Positions 35,727 to 46,138 of a DNA stretch of 64,000 nt are shown piece after piece. This DNA comes from Symbiodinium sp. CCMP2592 (taxonomy: Eukaryota > Sar > Dinophyceae > Suessiales > Symbiodiniaceae): the NCBI GenBank assembly GCA_905221615.1, contig CAJNDT010002779.1, forward strand, positions 602,001 to 666,000, given 5' to 3'. Made by a program: the position numbers and the translations under genes. The first letter of the stretch is position 1; every line of letters starts with the position of its first letter. Below the pieces are notes generated by a model. The model made no database searches, had not been told where the DNA came from, and saw only the letters and a list, made by a program, of their open reading frames with translations.

Positions 35727-36078
35727 TTTCAAGGGTTGCTCTAAGGGTTCTATAGTAACAGTGCAGTTTTCGGGGTTTTTGGGGGTTTAGACTTTAGGAG
35801 TTTGGGGTCCCACTAGGGTGTAGGATTAGGGTTGTGTGTTCCTCAAGGGTTTTTAGGGCTTCGGGTTTCTGGCTTTAGGGTTTTGGTGCAGGTTTTTCAG
35901 GGTTCAGGCCTTGCGGTTTAGGGTTCGGTGCCTAGGCTACCAGATGCTACCGGTGTGGACCATGGTTTCTTCTGCGAGAGCGACCTTATTCAGGGTGTGG
36001 GTCCCCAGACTCTGGATACGATTACTTAGGGTTCTGTTCTGGCAGTCGACATCGTGTATTCGTGTTGTCGTTTTACAG

Positions 36079-36189
36079 CTAATGTCTGCTGGTGGTCGCA
36101 GTAGTAGTCGTCGTAGCAGCACTCCCACACCCCTACTCTCCGCATTCAGGCCCCATATGCTTAGCAGTTGCAATCCGATACATCCATAA
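36079..36189 (+). CDS. Exon candidate before the GTA tract
   Basis: CGTTTTACAG| in phase 0: MSAGGRSSSRRSSTPTPL, then SAFRPHMLSSC, stop TAA. Serine-rich. Confidence 0.25.
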   Translation, partial: LMSAGGRSSSRRSSTPTPLLSAFRPHMLSSCNPIHP

Positions 36190-36216
36190 GCCCTTGTCTA
36201 ACCACGTCGTCGTCGT

Positions 36217-36590
<374 letters not shown>

Positions 36591-36946
36591 ACAGTTACAT
36601 ACTCCCCAAAGCTAAGTTCCACTAAAAATTGTTCACTCGCTACATGAATAGTAAACTATGGAGAACCGTGTCCAATTATTCAGCCCATCATATACTGTAA
36701 AGATGTAATCTATTCTGCCCGAAACTCGGGTTATTATGCTAATTATTATGATCATTATTGTTGGTTTATTCGTGAATAATGTTCCTCCTTCTTATCATCA
36801 TCATCAAGGTGATCATCACCATTATCCCTGTTAGCATGCTGTTACTCGGGTTCACGGTGTGCAGCCTTCTCCTCTGCATCCGAAGCCGAGGAGAAAGGGT
36901 TCGTGAGGCACAGCTCCACGGAGGACGCTGCCTCACGGGTATTATA

Positions 36947-37058
36947 CTTGGAGGGTCATTGGGTAGTTTCCAGTGGAGTTATACGTCCCAGAATAGGGGT
37001 TAGAATTATGGTTTCCTTACTTAAAAACCCCACTTATAACTACCCATGAACCTCCAAG
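36947..37058. mobile_element. Foldback element, family C (short subtype)
   Basis: CTTGGAGGGTCATTGGGTAG to CTACCCATGAACCTCCAAG, 112 bp. Shares the GGGTAG arm with 47149 and 53528. Confidence 0.83.
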
Positions 37059-37059
37059 A

Positions 37060-37460
37060 AGGGTTCCTTCAAGCGTTTTTCTACAAGGTTTCTCGAGTAA
37101 GAGCTTAGGCTTCGAGTTCTGGGGTTGCAAGTTTCGGTTTTAGGGCTGGTAGCTCTTGGAATGGGGCTCAGGTTTGAGGCGGGTTGAGGGTTTCAGAATG
37201 TCGGTTTTATGGTTTCGCGTTGAGGATTGAGGGTTTCGAGGTGTAGGGTTAAGGAAGGGATCCATTAAGGTTAGTATAGTCTCTATCAGCAGAACAGTAC
37301 AAGTTGTGTCTGGGGGGGCGGTGTTTTTTAGGGTTCATGGGGGCAGGGTAACGTTTGAGGTCTAGGAAACCAACAAATGCATAATTTTGCAACCAGCCCT
37401 CGAATCCTATGAAGCAGCTTGCGGCTGGAATGCTTATATCAGGACAATGAGGATACAGGA
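37060..37460. other. TTTAGGG-like and unique DNA, no gene seen
   Basis: Degenerate GGTTTCGGGGTTT-type stretches. The 72-codon minus frame at 37249 lacks edges. Confidence 0.4.
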
Positions 37461-37464
37461 TACT

Positions 37465-37540
37465 CAACCCTAAACCCTAAACCCCTAAACCCTAAACCCT
37501 AAACCCCTAAACCCCTAAACCCCTAAACCCTAAACCCGAC
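37465..37540. repeat. Telomere-type block, CCCTAAA orientation
   Basis: About 10 CCCTAAA/CCCCTAAA units. Confidence 0.88.
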
Positions 37541-37576
37541 TCTTGCTGCACGGACCCAGGATCATTGCAGCAGGTA

Positions 37577-37724
37577 ACCCCAAGGGTCCAAGTACCTGAT
37601 AATCATATACTCTCCAAAATCCTAACCTATAGAACATGTTCTGCAGACGGAAGAGAGCCCATAAAAAAAAAAAAAAAACTACTATCCTAAAACCGAGTAC
37701 CTTGGGTCCTTTGGACCCTTGGGG
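37577..37724. mobile_element. Foldback element, family F (large copy)
   Basis: ACCCCAAGGGTCCAAGTACC to GAGTACCTTGGGTCC and TTTGGACCCTTGGGG, with TA on both sides. The right arm is partly duplicated. A16 tract inside. Confidence 0.72.
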
Positions 37725-37877
37725 TAAGCCCATGTCAGATAGAAGCCTGATCCCCAAACCTTCAGCCCCTGAACTGTAGACCCAATACTTAAAGGGGGAT
37801 TACCTTATAGGGTTCCCTTAAAGGGGATCTATAGGGGCTTATAGGGTTCCTTTAAAGGGGATCTATAGGGTTCTACT

Positions 37878-37986
37878 TAAAGGGAACTCCAGAAAGTTGG
37901 AATATGGTTTCAGGGTAGGGTACCTTAAATTTACCATAAAGGGCTTAGGATCATCATATTCCAACTTTCTGGCTTTTACCTTAAAG
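37878..37986. mobile_element. Foldback element, family Q (copy 1)
   Basis: CCAGAAAGTTGGAATATGG to TCATATTCCAACTTTCTGG, with AAGGGAACT / GCTTTTACCTT outer parts. 37795-37880 upstream holds TTTAAAGGGGATCTATAGG short palindromes. Confidence 0.82.
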
Positions 37987-38099
37987 GGTCATGGGACTTA
38001 ATAGCTAGGTTTATAGTTAAGGCAACTATACATATAAGTACTTATAACTCCAATTAAGGTACTTATAACCTTACTTACTAAGTCCCATGATCCTCCAAG
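37980..38099. mobile_element. Foldback element, family C, abutting family Q
   Basis: CTTAAAGGGTCATGGGACTT to AGTCCCATGATCCTCCAAG. Its first bases overlap the last bases of family Q. Confidence 0.82.
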
Positions 38100-38237
38100 T
38101 AAGCCACGGATATGCATAGGAGAACCGCAGGGTTGTCCCGAAGAGCCGTGGTAAAAGCCCCGTCTTGTGATAGCCTTGTTCACAAATCGCTGAAGGGATC
38201 CCACTAAAGGGCCCTGAAGTGCAATATAGGCTCCAAA

Positions 38238-38346
38238 CCCAGCGACTCCAATATCCCTTAAGGAATATGCCTTACATCATATTTGGGATCCTGTTATTAT
38301 ATTTTAAGGTATATTCCTCAAGTAAGGGGTTTTTGGAGTCTCTGGG
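38238..38346. mobile_element. Foldback element, family B (copy 7)
   Basis: CCCAGCGACTCCAATATCCC to TTTTTGGAGTCTCTGGG, 109 bp, flanked by AA. Confidence 0.87.
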
Positions 38347-38365
38347 AATACGAGGACCCCCCCTA

Positions 38366-38494
38366 CTTGGAGGTTCATGGGACTTAGTAAGTACAGTAAG
38401 TACAGTTATAAGTACCTCAACTGGGGATATAGCCAAGTATAAGTATAGTAACTTTATTGATAACCCTAGTTATTAAGTACCATGAACCTCTAAG
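38366..38494. mobile_element. Foldback element, family C
   Basis: CTTGGAGGTTCATGGGACTT to AGTACCATGAACCTCTAAG, flanked by TA. Close to the copy at 14575. Confidence 0.87.
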
Positions 38495-38654
38495 TAGACC
38501 CTAAACCCTAAACCCTATAGATCCCATTAAGGAACCCTGTAGATCCCTTTAAGGAGCCCTAAGAAGGGAGCCCGAACTCTGGAGAACCTCAGCCTACCAG
38601 GACGCCGATGCTAAAGCATCTGCGGTGTTCTCAGTTGCATGCTGCCCTACCTAT

Positions 38655-38744
38655 CCCAAAGGGTCCAAGGATCATCCTGGTAGATACTTATAGGGCATTT
38701 TGGGGGTCTAAGTATGTCCCATGATGATACATGGACCCTTTGGG
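38655..38744. mobile_element. Foldback element, family F (short)
   Basis: CCCAAAGGGTCCAAGGATC to ATGATACATGGACCCTTTGGG, 90 bp. It directly precedes a family A copy. Confidence 0.78.
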
Positions 38745-38750
38745 TATTGG

Positions 38751-38854
38751 TATCCATGTTAGTTCCGATTTTTTGGTTCACCAATGCTATGGTTAGGATC
38801 CTATAATACAAATTTGGTGAACCCAAGAACAGGAACTACCATGGAGGCTATAGG
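38751..38854. mobile_element. Foldback element, family A (left arm diverged)
   Basis: The right arm AACTACCATGGAGGCTATAGG is clear. The left arm TATCCATGTTAGTTCC matches only in part. Confidence 0.7.
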
Positions 38855-38944
38855 TAGATGTCGTCCCTATGATAGAAAGGGTTCGTGTGGGTTTGGGTTT
38901 AGAGTTTCGGGTCTGTTCCAGGGCCCGAAAGCCTTTACGCGTGA

Positions 38945-39048
38945 ACAGCAGGTTCCCTAAACCCCAAACCCCCGAAACCCTAAACCCCCTAAACCCTAAA
39001 CCCCCTAAACCCTAAACCCTGAACCCCCTAAACCCTAAACCCTAAACT
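38945..39048. repeat. Telomere-type block, CCCTAAA orientation
   Basis: CCCTAAACCC with CCCCCTAAA variants, immediately before an exon candidate. Confidence 0.88.
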
Positions 39049-39049
39049 A

Positions 39050-39137
39050 CAAGCGGTGCTCCTCAACCCTGAACGCCGACTTGATTGTTGCTTTGAGGCT
39101 TGGGTGTCCAACAAGTCCTTCCCCAAGCCGTTGGGAG
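39050..39137 (+). CDS. Exon candidate AVLLNPERRLDCCFEAW
   Basis: After a CCCTAAA block, frame continuing VSNKSFPKPLG to a donor TTGGGAG|GTCAGC. The left edge is only AACTACAAG. Complex, cysteine-containing. Confidence 0.33.
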
Positions 39138-39734
39138 GTCAGCGGCCTGCTTGAGGTTTACTGGGTTATCAATTCTGGGATTATTTCTCGCTGCCCTCAT
39201 CGTTTCATAGAGAGCCCTGGTTATACGTAGTTTCTGGGGCCGTTGAAATCGACACCTGAGCTCTCACCTACTTTAGGAATTAGGGTTTACGGTTTGGCTT
39301 TGATTTGGCGATTTTCTCCGATGAATAGATAACAACTTAGGGCTCCTGCAGTGCTTTCGGGGCTTTGGATCGAGGGTTGATGGAGGGATCATAGATAGGT
39401 AGGGTTTAGGGTTTAGGGTTTAGGGAGGAATCAAGCGAAATCCTGACGTTTCATTAGCAGCACTATTCCTTCGGGCGCGTTACCATAAGTATATTGTTAC
39501 TCGAGAATACCCAAGGCCCTGTTCTAATTACAGAGGTTACCCAATGGATTGTAGCGCCTATACAATTTTGAAAAGCTTCAGGGAGTTGCGGTTTAACTGC
39601 AAGTTAAACGCCCAAAGAGAACCCGACCCTTCAGGATTTAGGTTTTAGGGTTTTGCAGTCGTAGATTGAGACAATGGCTCAGAGATTAGGTCTCGAGTCG
39701 AGCTGCTGAGTACCAGGGGTGTACAGAGCATGCT

Positions 39735-39819
39735 TTCCGGTATTTGGTCCCAAAAAACCATCCCTATTATGGTTTTGGGGACTTAATTCCATAATGGTAG
39801 TATACATGGACCCTTTGGG
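39735..39819. mobile_element. Family H element, one arm truncated
   Basis: The right arm ATAATGGTAGTATACATGGACCC plus TTTGGG is present. The left arm begins only at GGTATTTGGTCCC. Confidence 0.6.
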
Positions 39820-40003
39820 CTTGTTGTTTTTGACAATCTGGGGTCCCCACAACAAGACCCCAGCTCGGTGATTAGCGAGTTGGGCATATTTCAGCGAGTC
39901 AGACTGTTCAGTATATTGAGATTCATTTTCGGCCTGCAGACGGGTTTCGGGCACGCGTTGTTGATGTGTCTGCTTGACTGTTGCGTTTTCTTCGCACGTG
40001 TAG

Positions 40004-40109
40004 CCCAGTTCGATATGATGAGAAGTCTGCTTCTCAACACCCCCGAAAGCCCAACAGCAATGTCAAAAGCCGCTCGACAAACTCAGACGGAACTTGTCAC
40101 TCCTCGCAC
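40004..40109 (+). CDS. Exon candidate QFDMMRSLLLNTPESPTA
   Basis: TTCTTCGCACGTGTAG| precedes. It continues MSKAARQTQTELVTPR and then enters CCCTAAA DNA. The last codons (ACTTGTCACTCCTCGCA) are repeated at 40218 just before the next exon candidate. Confidence 0.35.
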
Positions 40110-40127
40110 CCTAAACCCCAAACCCTA

Positions 40128-40216
40128 CCCATAGGCCCCATTGCATGTCCTTGTTGGGATTACCTTAGGGGGTTCTAATTTGAACCCCAAATAGGAGCTA
40201 CTTTGGGGCCTTAGGG
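40128..40216. mobile_element. Foldback element, family D (copy 3)
   Basis: CCCATAGGCCCC to GGGGCCTTAGGG, 89 bp, flanked by TA. It sits between the two copies of ACTTGTCACTCCTYGCA. Confidence 0.88.
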
Positions 40217-40235
40217 TACTTGTCACTCCTTGCAG

Positions 40236-40311
40236 GAGAAGCCGGCGAGGAGTGCACGCTGCAGCAGAAGTCTTCCAAAGAGCTTTTGGACCCTTGCGAA
40301 GGCGCTTTCGG
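40236..40311 (+). CDS. Exon candidate, 76 nt
   Basis: Acceptor CTTGTCACTCCTTGCAG, donor TTTCGG|GTATCTTGG. One frame gives EECTLQQKSSKELLDPCEG. In another, VHAAAEVFQRAFGPLRR. Confidence 0.33.
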
Positions 40312-40370
40312 GTATCTTGGTTTGGGGTTCGGGCTCGTGGTTTAGGGTTTATAATAGGGTTCCTTTAAGG

Positions 40371-40459
40371 CTTAGTACACTTTACACTTGTTGGCATAAT
40401 ACTACCCACCATAAAAGTGAAAGGGTACACTTTTGGGGCTTGTGAACTCTGCAACTAAG
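40371..40459. mobile_element. Foldback element, family S (copy 3, left arm shortened)
   Basis: CTTAGTACACTTTACACTTG and TTGTGAACTCTGCAACTAAG. The GCTGAGTGAG part of the left arm is missing. Confidence 0.72.
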
Positions 40460-40547
40460 AAGGGTTCTATAACACGGGTCCTTTAAGGGTTTAGCTTGGG
40501 GTTTGGGCTTGCGAAACTGCCTTAGCTGCTACAGAATCATGCAGTGA

Positions 40548-40964
40548 AAGGCTGAGAGTGCGGGGTTTGCAGTTGTGCATTTGAGGGCCTTTGTGCATCA
40601 ATGCAGCTCGGCTCAGGAGTACAAATTGGAATTATACCTGGCCGAGAAAGAGAGTGGAACCTACAACCCCCAACTCGCAGATCCTAAAACTCTAGGTTTC
40701 TTGCGACGTACAGCACAGGTCCTCTTATACTACCACTCGGACACATAGGACGAACTGCTTGTGGTACTGCTTTATTTTGATTGTCGCACCTGCTCGTACA
40801 CAGGAGTCACAGGAGCAGAGCGAACAGGAACAAGCGCCACCTTGCAGATGCCGCAAATAGTATACCTAGGGACAGCCATCGCAAGAAAGAGGTTTAAGGT
40901 GATGGTCGGGTTACTCTCGGACCTGCTCCAGACTTTGGTCTTGCGTCCTCCTACCTGCACATGA
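40548..40964 (+). CDS. Long coding-like frame with one in-frame TAG
   Basis: A single frame covers 139 codons interrupted only by TAG at 40746-40748. Before it: RAFVHQCSSAQEYKLELYLA, then EKESGTYNPQLADPKTLG and RTAQVLLYYHSDT. After it: DELLVVLLYFDCRTCSY, then TLQMPQIVYLGTAIARKRF and stop TGA. A likely acceptor is GGGGTTTGCAG at 40572. The TAG could mark a terminal exon, a decayed gene, an intron edge (CACATAG|G) or a reassigned codon. Minus frames overlap. No family recognised. Confidence 0.4.
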
Positions 40965-40989
40965 ACACATTGGGCTTCGATGGCATGTC

Positions 40990-41247
40990 ATGACCACGCT
41001 GTCTTGCAGTATTGCCATCGCGAGGTATTGTGTGCTCGACTGGTTCCCAAGTAGCTCAGATGTTTTCGACACTGTTACCATTGAAGAAGCCCCTCTTCCA
41101 GAGACGGAGCCGCACGGAAACATCGGTCAGGTTCCGCTGAGCCTGGAACCATCGCATTTGTGGGGCGCTCGACTTTTCTTCATAGGGTTTCGTCATTTGA
41201 AAACCTCAATAGTGCCAAGCCGCAGTAGCGGAGATGATCACAATATA
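40990..41247 (+). CDS. Coding-like frame starting MTTLSCSIAIARYCV
   Basis: ATG-initiated, continuing WFPSSSDVFDTVTIEEAP, LPETEPHGNIGQVPLSLE and LWGARLFFIGFRHLKT. It ends in a family B element at 41248. The acidic EEAPLPETEP recalls the Glu-Pro modules. A minus frame (40911-41123) competes. Confidence 0.37.
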
Positions 41248-41356
41248 CCCAGAGACTCCAATACCCCTTAATTAAGGAATATTCCTTAAATCATATTAGG
41301 GACCCTATTATGATTTAAGATATATTCCTTAATTAAGGGATGTTGGAGTCTCTGGG
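41248..41356. mobile_element. Foldback element, family B (copy 8, intact)
   Basis: CCCAGAGACTCCAATACCCC to its complement ending CTCTGGG, 109 bp, flanked by TA on both sides. The cleanest family B copy. Confidence 0.92.
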
Positions 41357-41457
41357 TAGGTCCAGGATGCAGGCCACATGCGTGGGCTTAGAGCTTTGGT
41401 GTCGGTGTCACGCGTCAATTCTCCGGCCTGGTTGTGTTCGTTACAGCGACGTACTGT

Positions 41458-41546
41458 TGATGCACAAAATCCTGCATGACCCTAAGGACTCTCAACTATG
41501 CAACTATGGTATATTCCTTATAATAGGTAATGCATGATTTTGTCCA
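41458..41546. mobile_element. Foldback element, family R (copy)
   Basis: GATGCACAAAATCCTGCATG to GGTAATGCATGATTTTGTCC. Confidence 0.72.
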
Positions 41547-41704
41547 TGAGCAGTTGGTTTATCCTCCAGATTCCAGGGCTTCCCGAAGCCGACACTGCAG
41601 TTCCCATGCCCAACCAGCCGAATGCAACGGCCAGAACCCCAATTAATTGCAGACGGGGAGCCGAGGTGATTCCCGAGCCAGCAGGGGGCCCGGATTTGTT
41701 TTGA
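41540..41704 (+). other. Coding-like stretch, including EVIPEPAGGPDLF
   Basis: One frame reads VHEQLVYPPDSRASRSRHC then QPAECNGQNPN and TAA. The next frame gives GAEVIPEPAGGPDLF, a possible diverged Glu-Pro module. Edges are unclear. Confidence 0.25.
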
Positions 41705-41889
41705 GCTGTTGAAGTTTCAGAGGGTCCCCTAAGGCTCTGCAGCGTTAAACAGGTAGTGCAGCATTGTGCTTAAGCATGTCGCATGGAGCTTCTCCGTCTT
41801 CAACTTTTCTGACGACATGCGGGGAATGATTCCGAGACCCTAAACCCTCAACCCCAACCACTACGAGTCCTGATATGTTTTGTGTCTTG

Positions 41890-41932
41890 CCTGGACCCCA
41901 AGTATGTAGAATAATGGCCATTAGTTTACAGT
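41890..41932. mobile_element. Family G element fragment
   Basis: CCTGGACCCCAAGTATGTAG then AATAATGGCCATTAG. The rest is missing. Confidence 0.6.
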
Positions 41933-42343
41933 GTGTTTTGGTGGGGCTTAGGTCATTAAATTAAATCTTACAGTCTTGAAACGAAAGCGTCTGAAGTTGG
42001 AAGGCTTTGCGGTCATGGAGGCCAGGGATTGGAGAGGGCACCCACGACGAGTCTGAGAGTTTAACTAGCGAGTCTGTCAAAACAGTAACATGGCTTCTGG
42101 AACGCAGACCTTGGGTATAAGTTTGGCGATCATGCTTGTCCCGGTCGCGCAGCCTGTCGGCAGTGCAATGCCTCTAGGATCATCTTATCAGCAGTGTCAC
42201 GAATATGAATCCTCAAACCTCAACCATAAGCCCAAATATTGAAGCATGCATTGCCTGAACCCTCAGACTCGAAATTCCAAAGCATCAAACGCTAAACCCT
42301 ACAGCATTGCTCAACCCTGAATCATACCGTCGAGCGCCGGTCA

Positions 42344-42368
42344 GATGCCGGAAGAGCCTGTGGAGGAC
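42344..42368 (+). CDS. Possible Glu-Pro micro-exon MPEEPVED
   Basis: GCCGGTCAG| then MPEEPVED, donor GGACA|GTGAGTTG. Same acceptor phase as the modules at 26-33 kb and a consensus donor. Confidence 0.27.
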
Positions 42369-42619
42369 AGTGAGTTGACGCGGGCTGGGCCCCCGGAGCC
42401 TATGAGTTTATGCTTACCTGGGTTTGGGATTGGAGGGCATAGCACAAGTGTCATAGATTGCAGGGTGTTTTGGGTGCAAATGTTTAGAGCTTTACGGGTT
42501 ATGTATTTTCCTAGCGTGCAGCGTCACCTGATCGAAATGACACGTGGTTACATTCTTGCTTAAGTTCTGCGCGGCCAAGCGCTGATGAGGTTTGCTTCCG
42601 GTTTAAGGTGTTTTGGTTC

Positions 42620-42724
42620 ATGGCTAAGACCGAATACCTGCCGAATCGCAGCTATCATGCTGGCTTGCTCGTAGTATTTCCGCGTGAGGGAAAGACGTAC
42701 CAGAGACGCCAGAACAGCTTGTAG
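42620..42724 (+). CDS. Small frame MAKTEYLPNRSYHAGLLV
   Basis: ATG to TAG, 34 codons, ending VFPREGKTYQRRQNSL. Could be a short protein or part of an exon. Confidence 0.23.
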   Translation: MAKTEYLPNRSYHAGLLVVFPREGKTYQRRQNSL

Positions 42725-42779
42725 TCACAGGCCCCTATCGAGTCAGTCCCCAACTCTATAAGGCCGGGCCTAAATAATC

Positions 42780-43106
42780 ATGTTTTGGGGGGGGAGTCTC
42801 CTTATGCTAGTCATAATATACTTTAATACAGCCCGAAACCCCCTTAGAGTGCTTAGTTACATGCGGCTCTCCGGCACAGTGCCAAACTTCGGCCGTGGAG
42901 TCTTGAGGGAACAACTGAGGATAACGATCGGAGCCCGTCCTAAGCCTTTCGACGGTATGCTCAAATTGATGGTATTCGGTTGTCTTATCTTTGAGAAGTG
43001 TCTTGTGCTGCCCGAACCTCCCAAAGCTCGAATCGAAGCTCCAGCGCCCGACACAGCTATCCACAGAAGCCCAGTTACTTGTCTACCGAGGTTCTGCAAT
43101 GCATAA
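42780..43106 (+). CDS. Coding-like frame, 108 codons
   Basis: ATG at 42780. SLLMLVIIYFNTARNPLR could be a membrane segment, followed by QLRITIGARPKPFDGMLKL, VFGCLIFEKCLVLPEPPK and IEAPAPDTAIHRS. Two minus frames overlap. Preceded by a G9 tract. One of the longer non-repetitive plus frames, though within chance length. Confidence 0.35.
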   Translation: MFWGGSLLMLVIIYFNTARNPLRVLSYMRLSGTVPNFGRGVLREQLRITIGARPKPFDGMLKLMVFGCLIFEKCLVLPEPPKARIEAPAPDTAIHRSPVTCLPRFCNA

Positions 43107-43559
43107 TGCTACGACGCTACTATTCCACGCCCGTATTTAGTCTATGCTTCTGCAATGTGTATACTTCGACCTTCACGGGGGTACCGTGTAATAAAGTTTA
43201 GTGCATAACAGAAACTTACCATCCGGGTAGTCTGAACCGGGCTGCTAGTTTATCTCCTTTGCATGGCTTTTCGTGGCCGAGGCGCTTTCGAAGCGACGAC
43301 AGCAGGCGCCCTTCGTGAGGGTTAAGACTGGTAGCCTAAAGCCAGGAAGCCCAAAACCCTAGATCCTGGAGCCTAAATCCTGAACCCTAAATTCTGAATC
43401 GTGTCTCCTGAACCCTAAATCCAAAAGCCTGAACCCTTGACATCTACACTCTCGGTCTGGTCTTGTCGAGGGTTTATGCAAGCAATCATGTTACGCTGTC
43501 CGCTCCTATCCTCTACGGCGAAACGGCGAAACATATGGCTAGTTCTTCTCTAAACTCTA

Positions 43560-43652
43560 AATTAGGGTCCCGTTTGGGGTCTTTTTGAAAGGCTGCAGTA
43601 TTACTCTGGGGACCTCAAATGCCAAAAGGGATCCTAATTTTGACAACTACCC
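43560..43652. mobile_element. Family J element, left arm damaged
   Basis: The right end ATCCTAATTTTGACAACTACCC is clear. The left side keeps only AATTAGGGTCCCGTTTGGGG. Confidence 0.62.
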
Positions 43653-43975
43653 GTGTAGTGTTTGCTGTGCTGTATTTTTGTGTGTTTGCCGAGCATGTTT
43701 CCAAAAGGCCGTGTTTGAAGCCAGGCGGCTCGTATTGGAAAGATTCTTTGCAGGATGTGAACTTGAGGCTGGGCTTTAGATAGAGCAGTAGAATCCTCAT
43801 CCCCCCACTTAGAATTCGAGGCCTCCTCAACGCTGACCCAAAGCCCTAGCTACATGTGGCGAGAGCATACCCAGACTTAGGATTTCTTGCATGTCTTTCG
43901 TGTAAGAAGTGTAAAGTGAGGTATTCGTCTGAGCATGCAAGGAAGGGCCCCCTCTTGTAAAGAGCTTCTGAACTT

Positions 43976-44164
43976 ATGGTTCCTGTTGATAGTCGACCGC
44001 CATATTCAAGCCCTGCAGTTTCTGCATTGAGTGTGCTTCCCCTGTTTGAGAAAGTGTTATTCTTCAAGGGGTTTTGGGCTGGGATTTCTGACACCTCCTC
44101 GGCACACCCCTTCAGTTTTGCATCCGGTTTGTTGGGATGTCCGAACATAGAGCCTAAGCCCTAA
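43976..44164 (+). other. Coding-like frame, 62 codons
   Basis: RPPYSSPAVSALSVLPLFEK, then GFWAGISDTSSAHPFSFAS. A minus frame of 100 codons (43846-44148) is also open, so neither is trusted. 44150-44290 is degenerate CCTAAACCC. Confidence 0.2.
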
Positions 44165-44615
44165 GGCCTTGAATCCTAAAACACTACGACCTAAGCCCTA
44201 AACACTGAATCCCAAAAACCTGGGACCTATATCCTAAACCCTCAGACCTAAGACCTACATCCTACACCTAAACCGAGCCTCGCCTTGCGGCAGGTGGAGA
44301 ATTCTCACTGCGAGTTCACCAAGGAAGGCCTGGAACAATTCGGATGACCTTTGGGGGTTTAAGCGTAGGATTCCTTCAAGGGTTCTGTAAGGGTTTAGGG
44401 TCTCAAGGGTTTTAGGAGTGGGGGGGGGTTAAGGGTTTGAGGGTCTGAGGGTGCCGAGGTTTATGGGTGCAAGGGGTTTAAAGTTTTTAGTGTTGTTAGG
44501 ATTTGGGGTTCAGGGTGTAAGGTTTGAGGGTTAGGGCCTATCTTAAGGATTTTTGCGTTCAAAAATCCGATTCACAGAGTCCACAAAAGGGGTTCCTACT
44601 AGTTGCAAGGACGAC

Positions 44616-44646
44616 GGGGGGGGGGGGGGGGCTTCGTGAGTGTTGC

Positions 44647-44680
<34 letters not shown>

Positions 44681-44790
44681 AAGAATATATATATATATAT
44701 ATATATACATACACACACACGTACGCACATACATGCATACACACACACATAGATACATATGGATATATACATGAATAAACATATATGTAT
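44616..44790. repeat. G16 tract, then TA and CA/ATAC microsatellites
   Basis: G run at 44616-44631, (TA)n at 44649-44680 and 44687-44706, then ACAC and TATG stretches. Frames here are artefacts. Confidence 0.9.
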
Positions 44791-45139
44791 GAACTGGGCT
44801 CATCTTGCTTATGACTGCAATATTGCAACCTACTGACTGAGTCCCATGATTCGTCAATCAAGGTCCCAACCCCTTGACATCTGAATATTTAGTTCTACTC
44901 TTCCGCGGGTTCCTTGGTATGGCCATCGTACGAGAATACACCCGAAAAGCCTCAAGCCAGTTATTCAGGCCCCCGCGGTGAGCGAAAAGTCCTTCGACAG
45001 GGCGGTGGGTTAACTACCTTGTTCTGCTGTGCCTGAACTGTACTGTAGGGCCTCTGGATGTCTATTGCTTAGGGTTTGGGCTCCTTTTTAACTAAAAGCA
45101 TTAGCTGTGTTTAGGGTTTAGGGGTTAGGGCCCCTAAAC

Positions 45140-45246
45140 CTAGAGTCTCCATTGTAGTTCCCTGTTTGGTTAACCCATTGTAGGGTTAGGATCCTATAAT
45201 ATAAATGATGGTTAGCCCAAAAAGAGAACTACGACGAGACTATAGG
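45140..45246. mobile_element. Foldback element, family A (copy 5)
   Basis: CTAGAGTCTCCATTGTAGTTCC to GAACTACGACGAGACTATAGG, about 107 bp, set in CCTAAA DNA. Confidence 0.8.
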
Positions 45247-45279
45247 TAAACCCTAAACTAAACCCTAAACCCTAAGCCC

Positions 45280-45386
45280 TAAAGGGAACTCCAGAAAGTT
45301 GGAATATGGTTTCAGGGTAGGATACCCTATAATATACCATAAAGGGTTTAGGATAATCATATTCCAACTTGCTGGCTTTTGCTTTA
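45280..45386. mobile_element. Foldback element, family Q (copy 2)
   Basis: AAAGGGAACTCCAGAAAGTTG to CATATTCCAACTTGCTGGC. Nearly identical to 37878-37986. Confidence 0.83.
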
Positions 45387-45642
45387 TACCGTTGAGCCCT
45401 CGAGCTCGGACCTGATGCCCTCCGTGTCGCGAGTCGTGAATCTCCAGGTGTGCCCGTAGCCCGTAAGCCCCGATTTGGGGAACGCCACGCCCTCCAGAAT
45501 GGAACACCAAATCCCAAGATCCTCAAATTAGGAAGGGCTCAATTTTGGTTTAGGGTTTTGGGATTGATTAATAATGAACAAGGTTCTGGGGTAGTATAGT
45601 ATACCACAAGCACAAAACGGAAGCCCAAAATAGTTTTGGTGC

Positions 45643-45830
45643 ATGCTTAGGCCCTTATACCAACCCCGTGACAAGGGCAGCCGTTCAGCGGTTCAGGAGT
45701 TGGGTCAGGGCTTCAGAATCAAGGGTTGTAGTGGGATGCAGAGGCCTCAACAGCCGTGCGGACATGTCCTGGAAACAGTCCGCGAAGGCCGTGCAGGTTT
45801 TACTGGCTGCAGCGGGAATCCGGTAGTTAA
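45643..45830 (+). other. Coding-like stretch QELGQGFRIKGCSGMQRP
   Basis: The plus frame continues GHVLETVREGRAGFTGCSG and stays open into the next exon candidate. CCCTAAA separates them at 45838. Confidence 0.27.
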
Positions 45831-45867
45831 GCCTTGTACCCTAAACCATAAGCCCCCAACACTACAG

Positions 45868-45964
45868 GTAAGCTTCGAAGCGTTGCGGTCGATTTGCGAA
45901 GCTGAAGCATTCAAAGATTTGGGAGTTTGTGCTGGCCTCGGGGGGCGGCTTTCCCGGGCTTCAG
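45868..45964 (+). CDS. Exon candidate SFEALRSICEAEAFKDLG
   Basis: CCCAACACTACAG| in phase 0, 97 nt, then TCAG|GTTTAGCTTAGGG. CCCTAAA upstream and TTTAGGG downstream, the full bracketed arrangement. Continues AGLGGRLSRAS. Confidence 0.37.
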
Positions 45965-46138
45965 GTTTAGCTTAGGGTTTGGGGTTTCGGGGTTTGGAGT
46001 TCAGGGTAACGGTTAGGGTTTAGTACCTTTGGGGAAGGACGTGCCTTGAGACATGGTGTTCTGCCACGGGGGTTCGGGTTGGGTGTTCCTTCGTAAAACA
46101 AATACCAAAGACGGGCATGCATACATAGCAATCCACCT

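Noticed and set aside
42091-42245. Possible ATG-initiated small frame after AACAGTAAC
   Set aside because: I could not keep a consistent codon count on rereading, so the frame is not reported as a feature.
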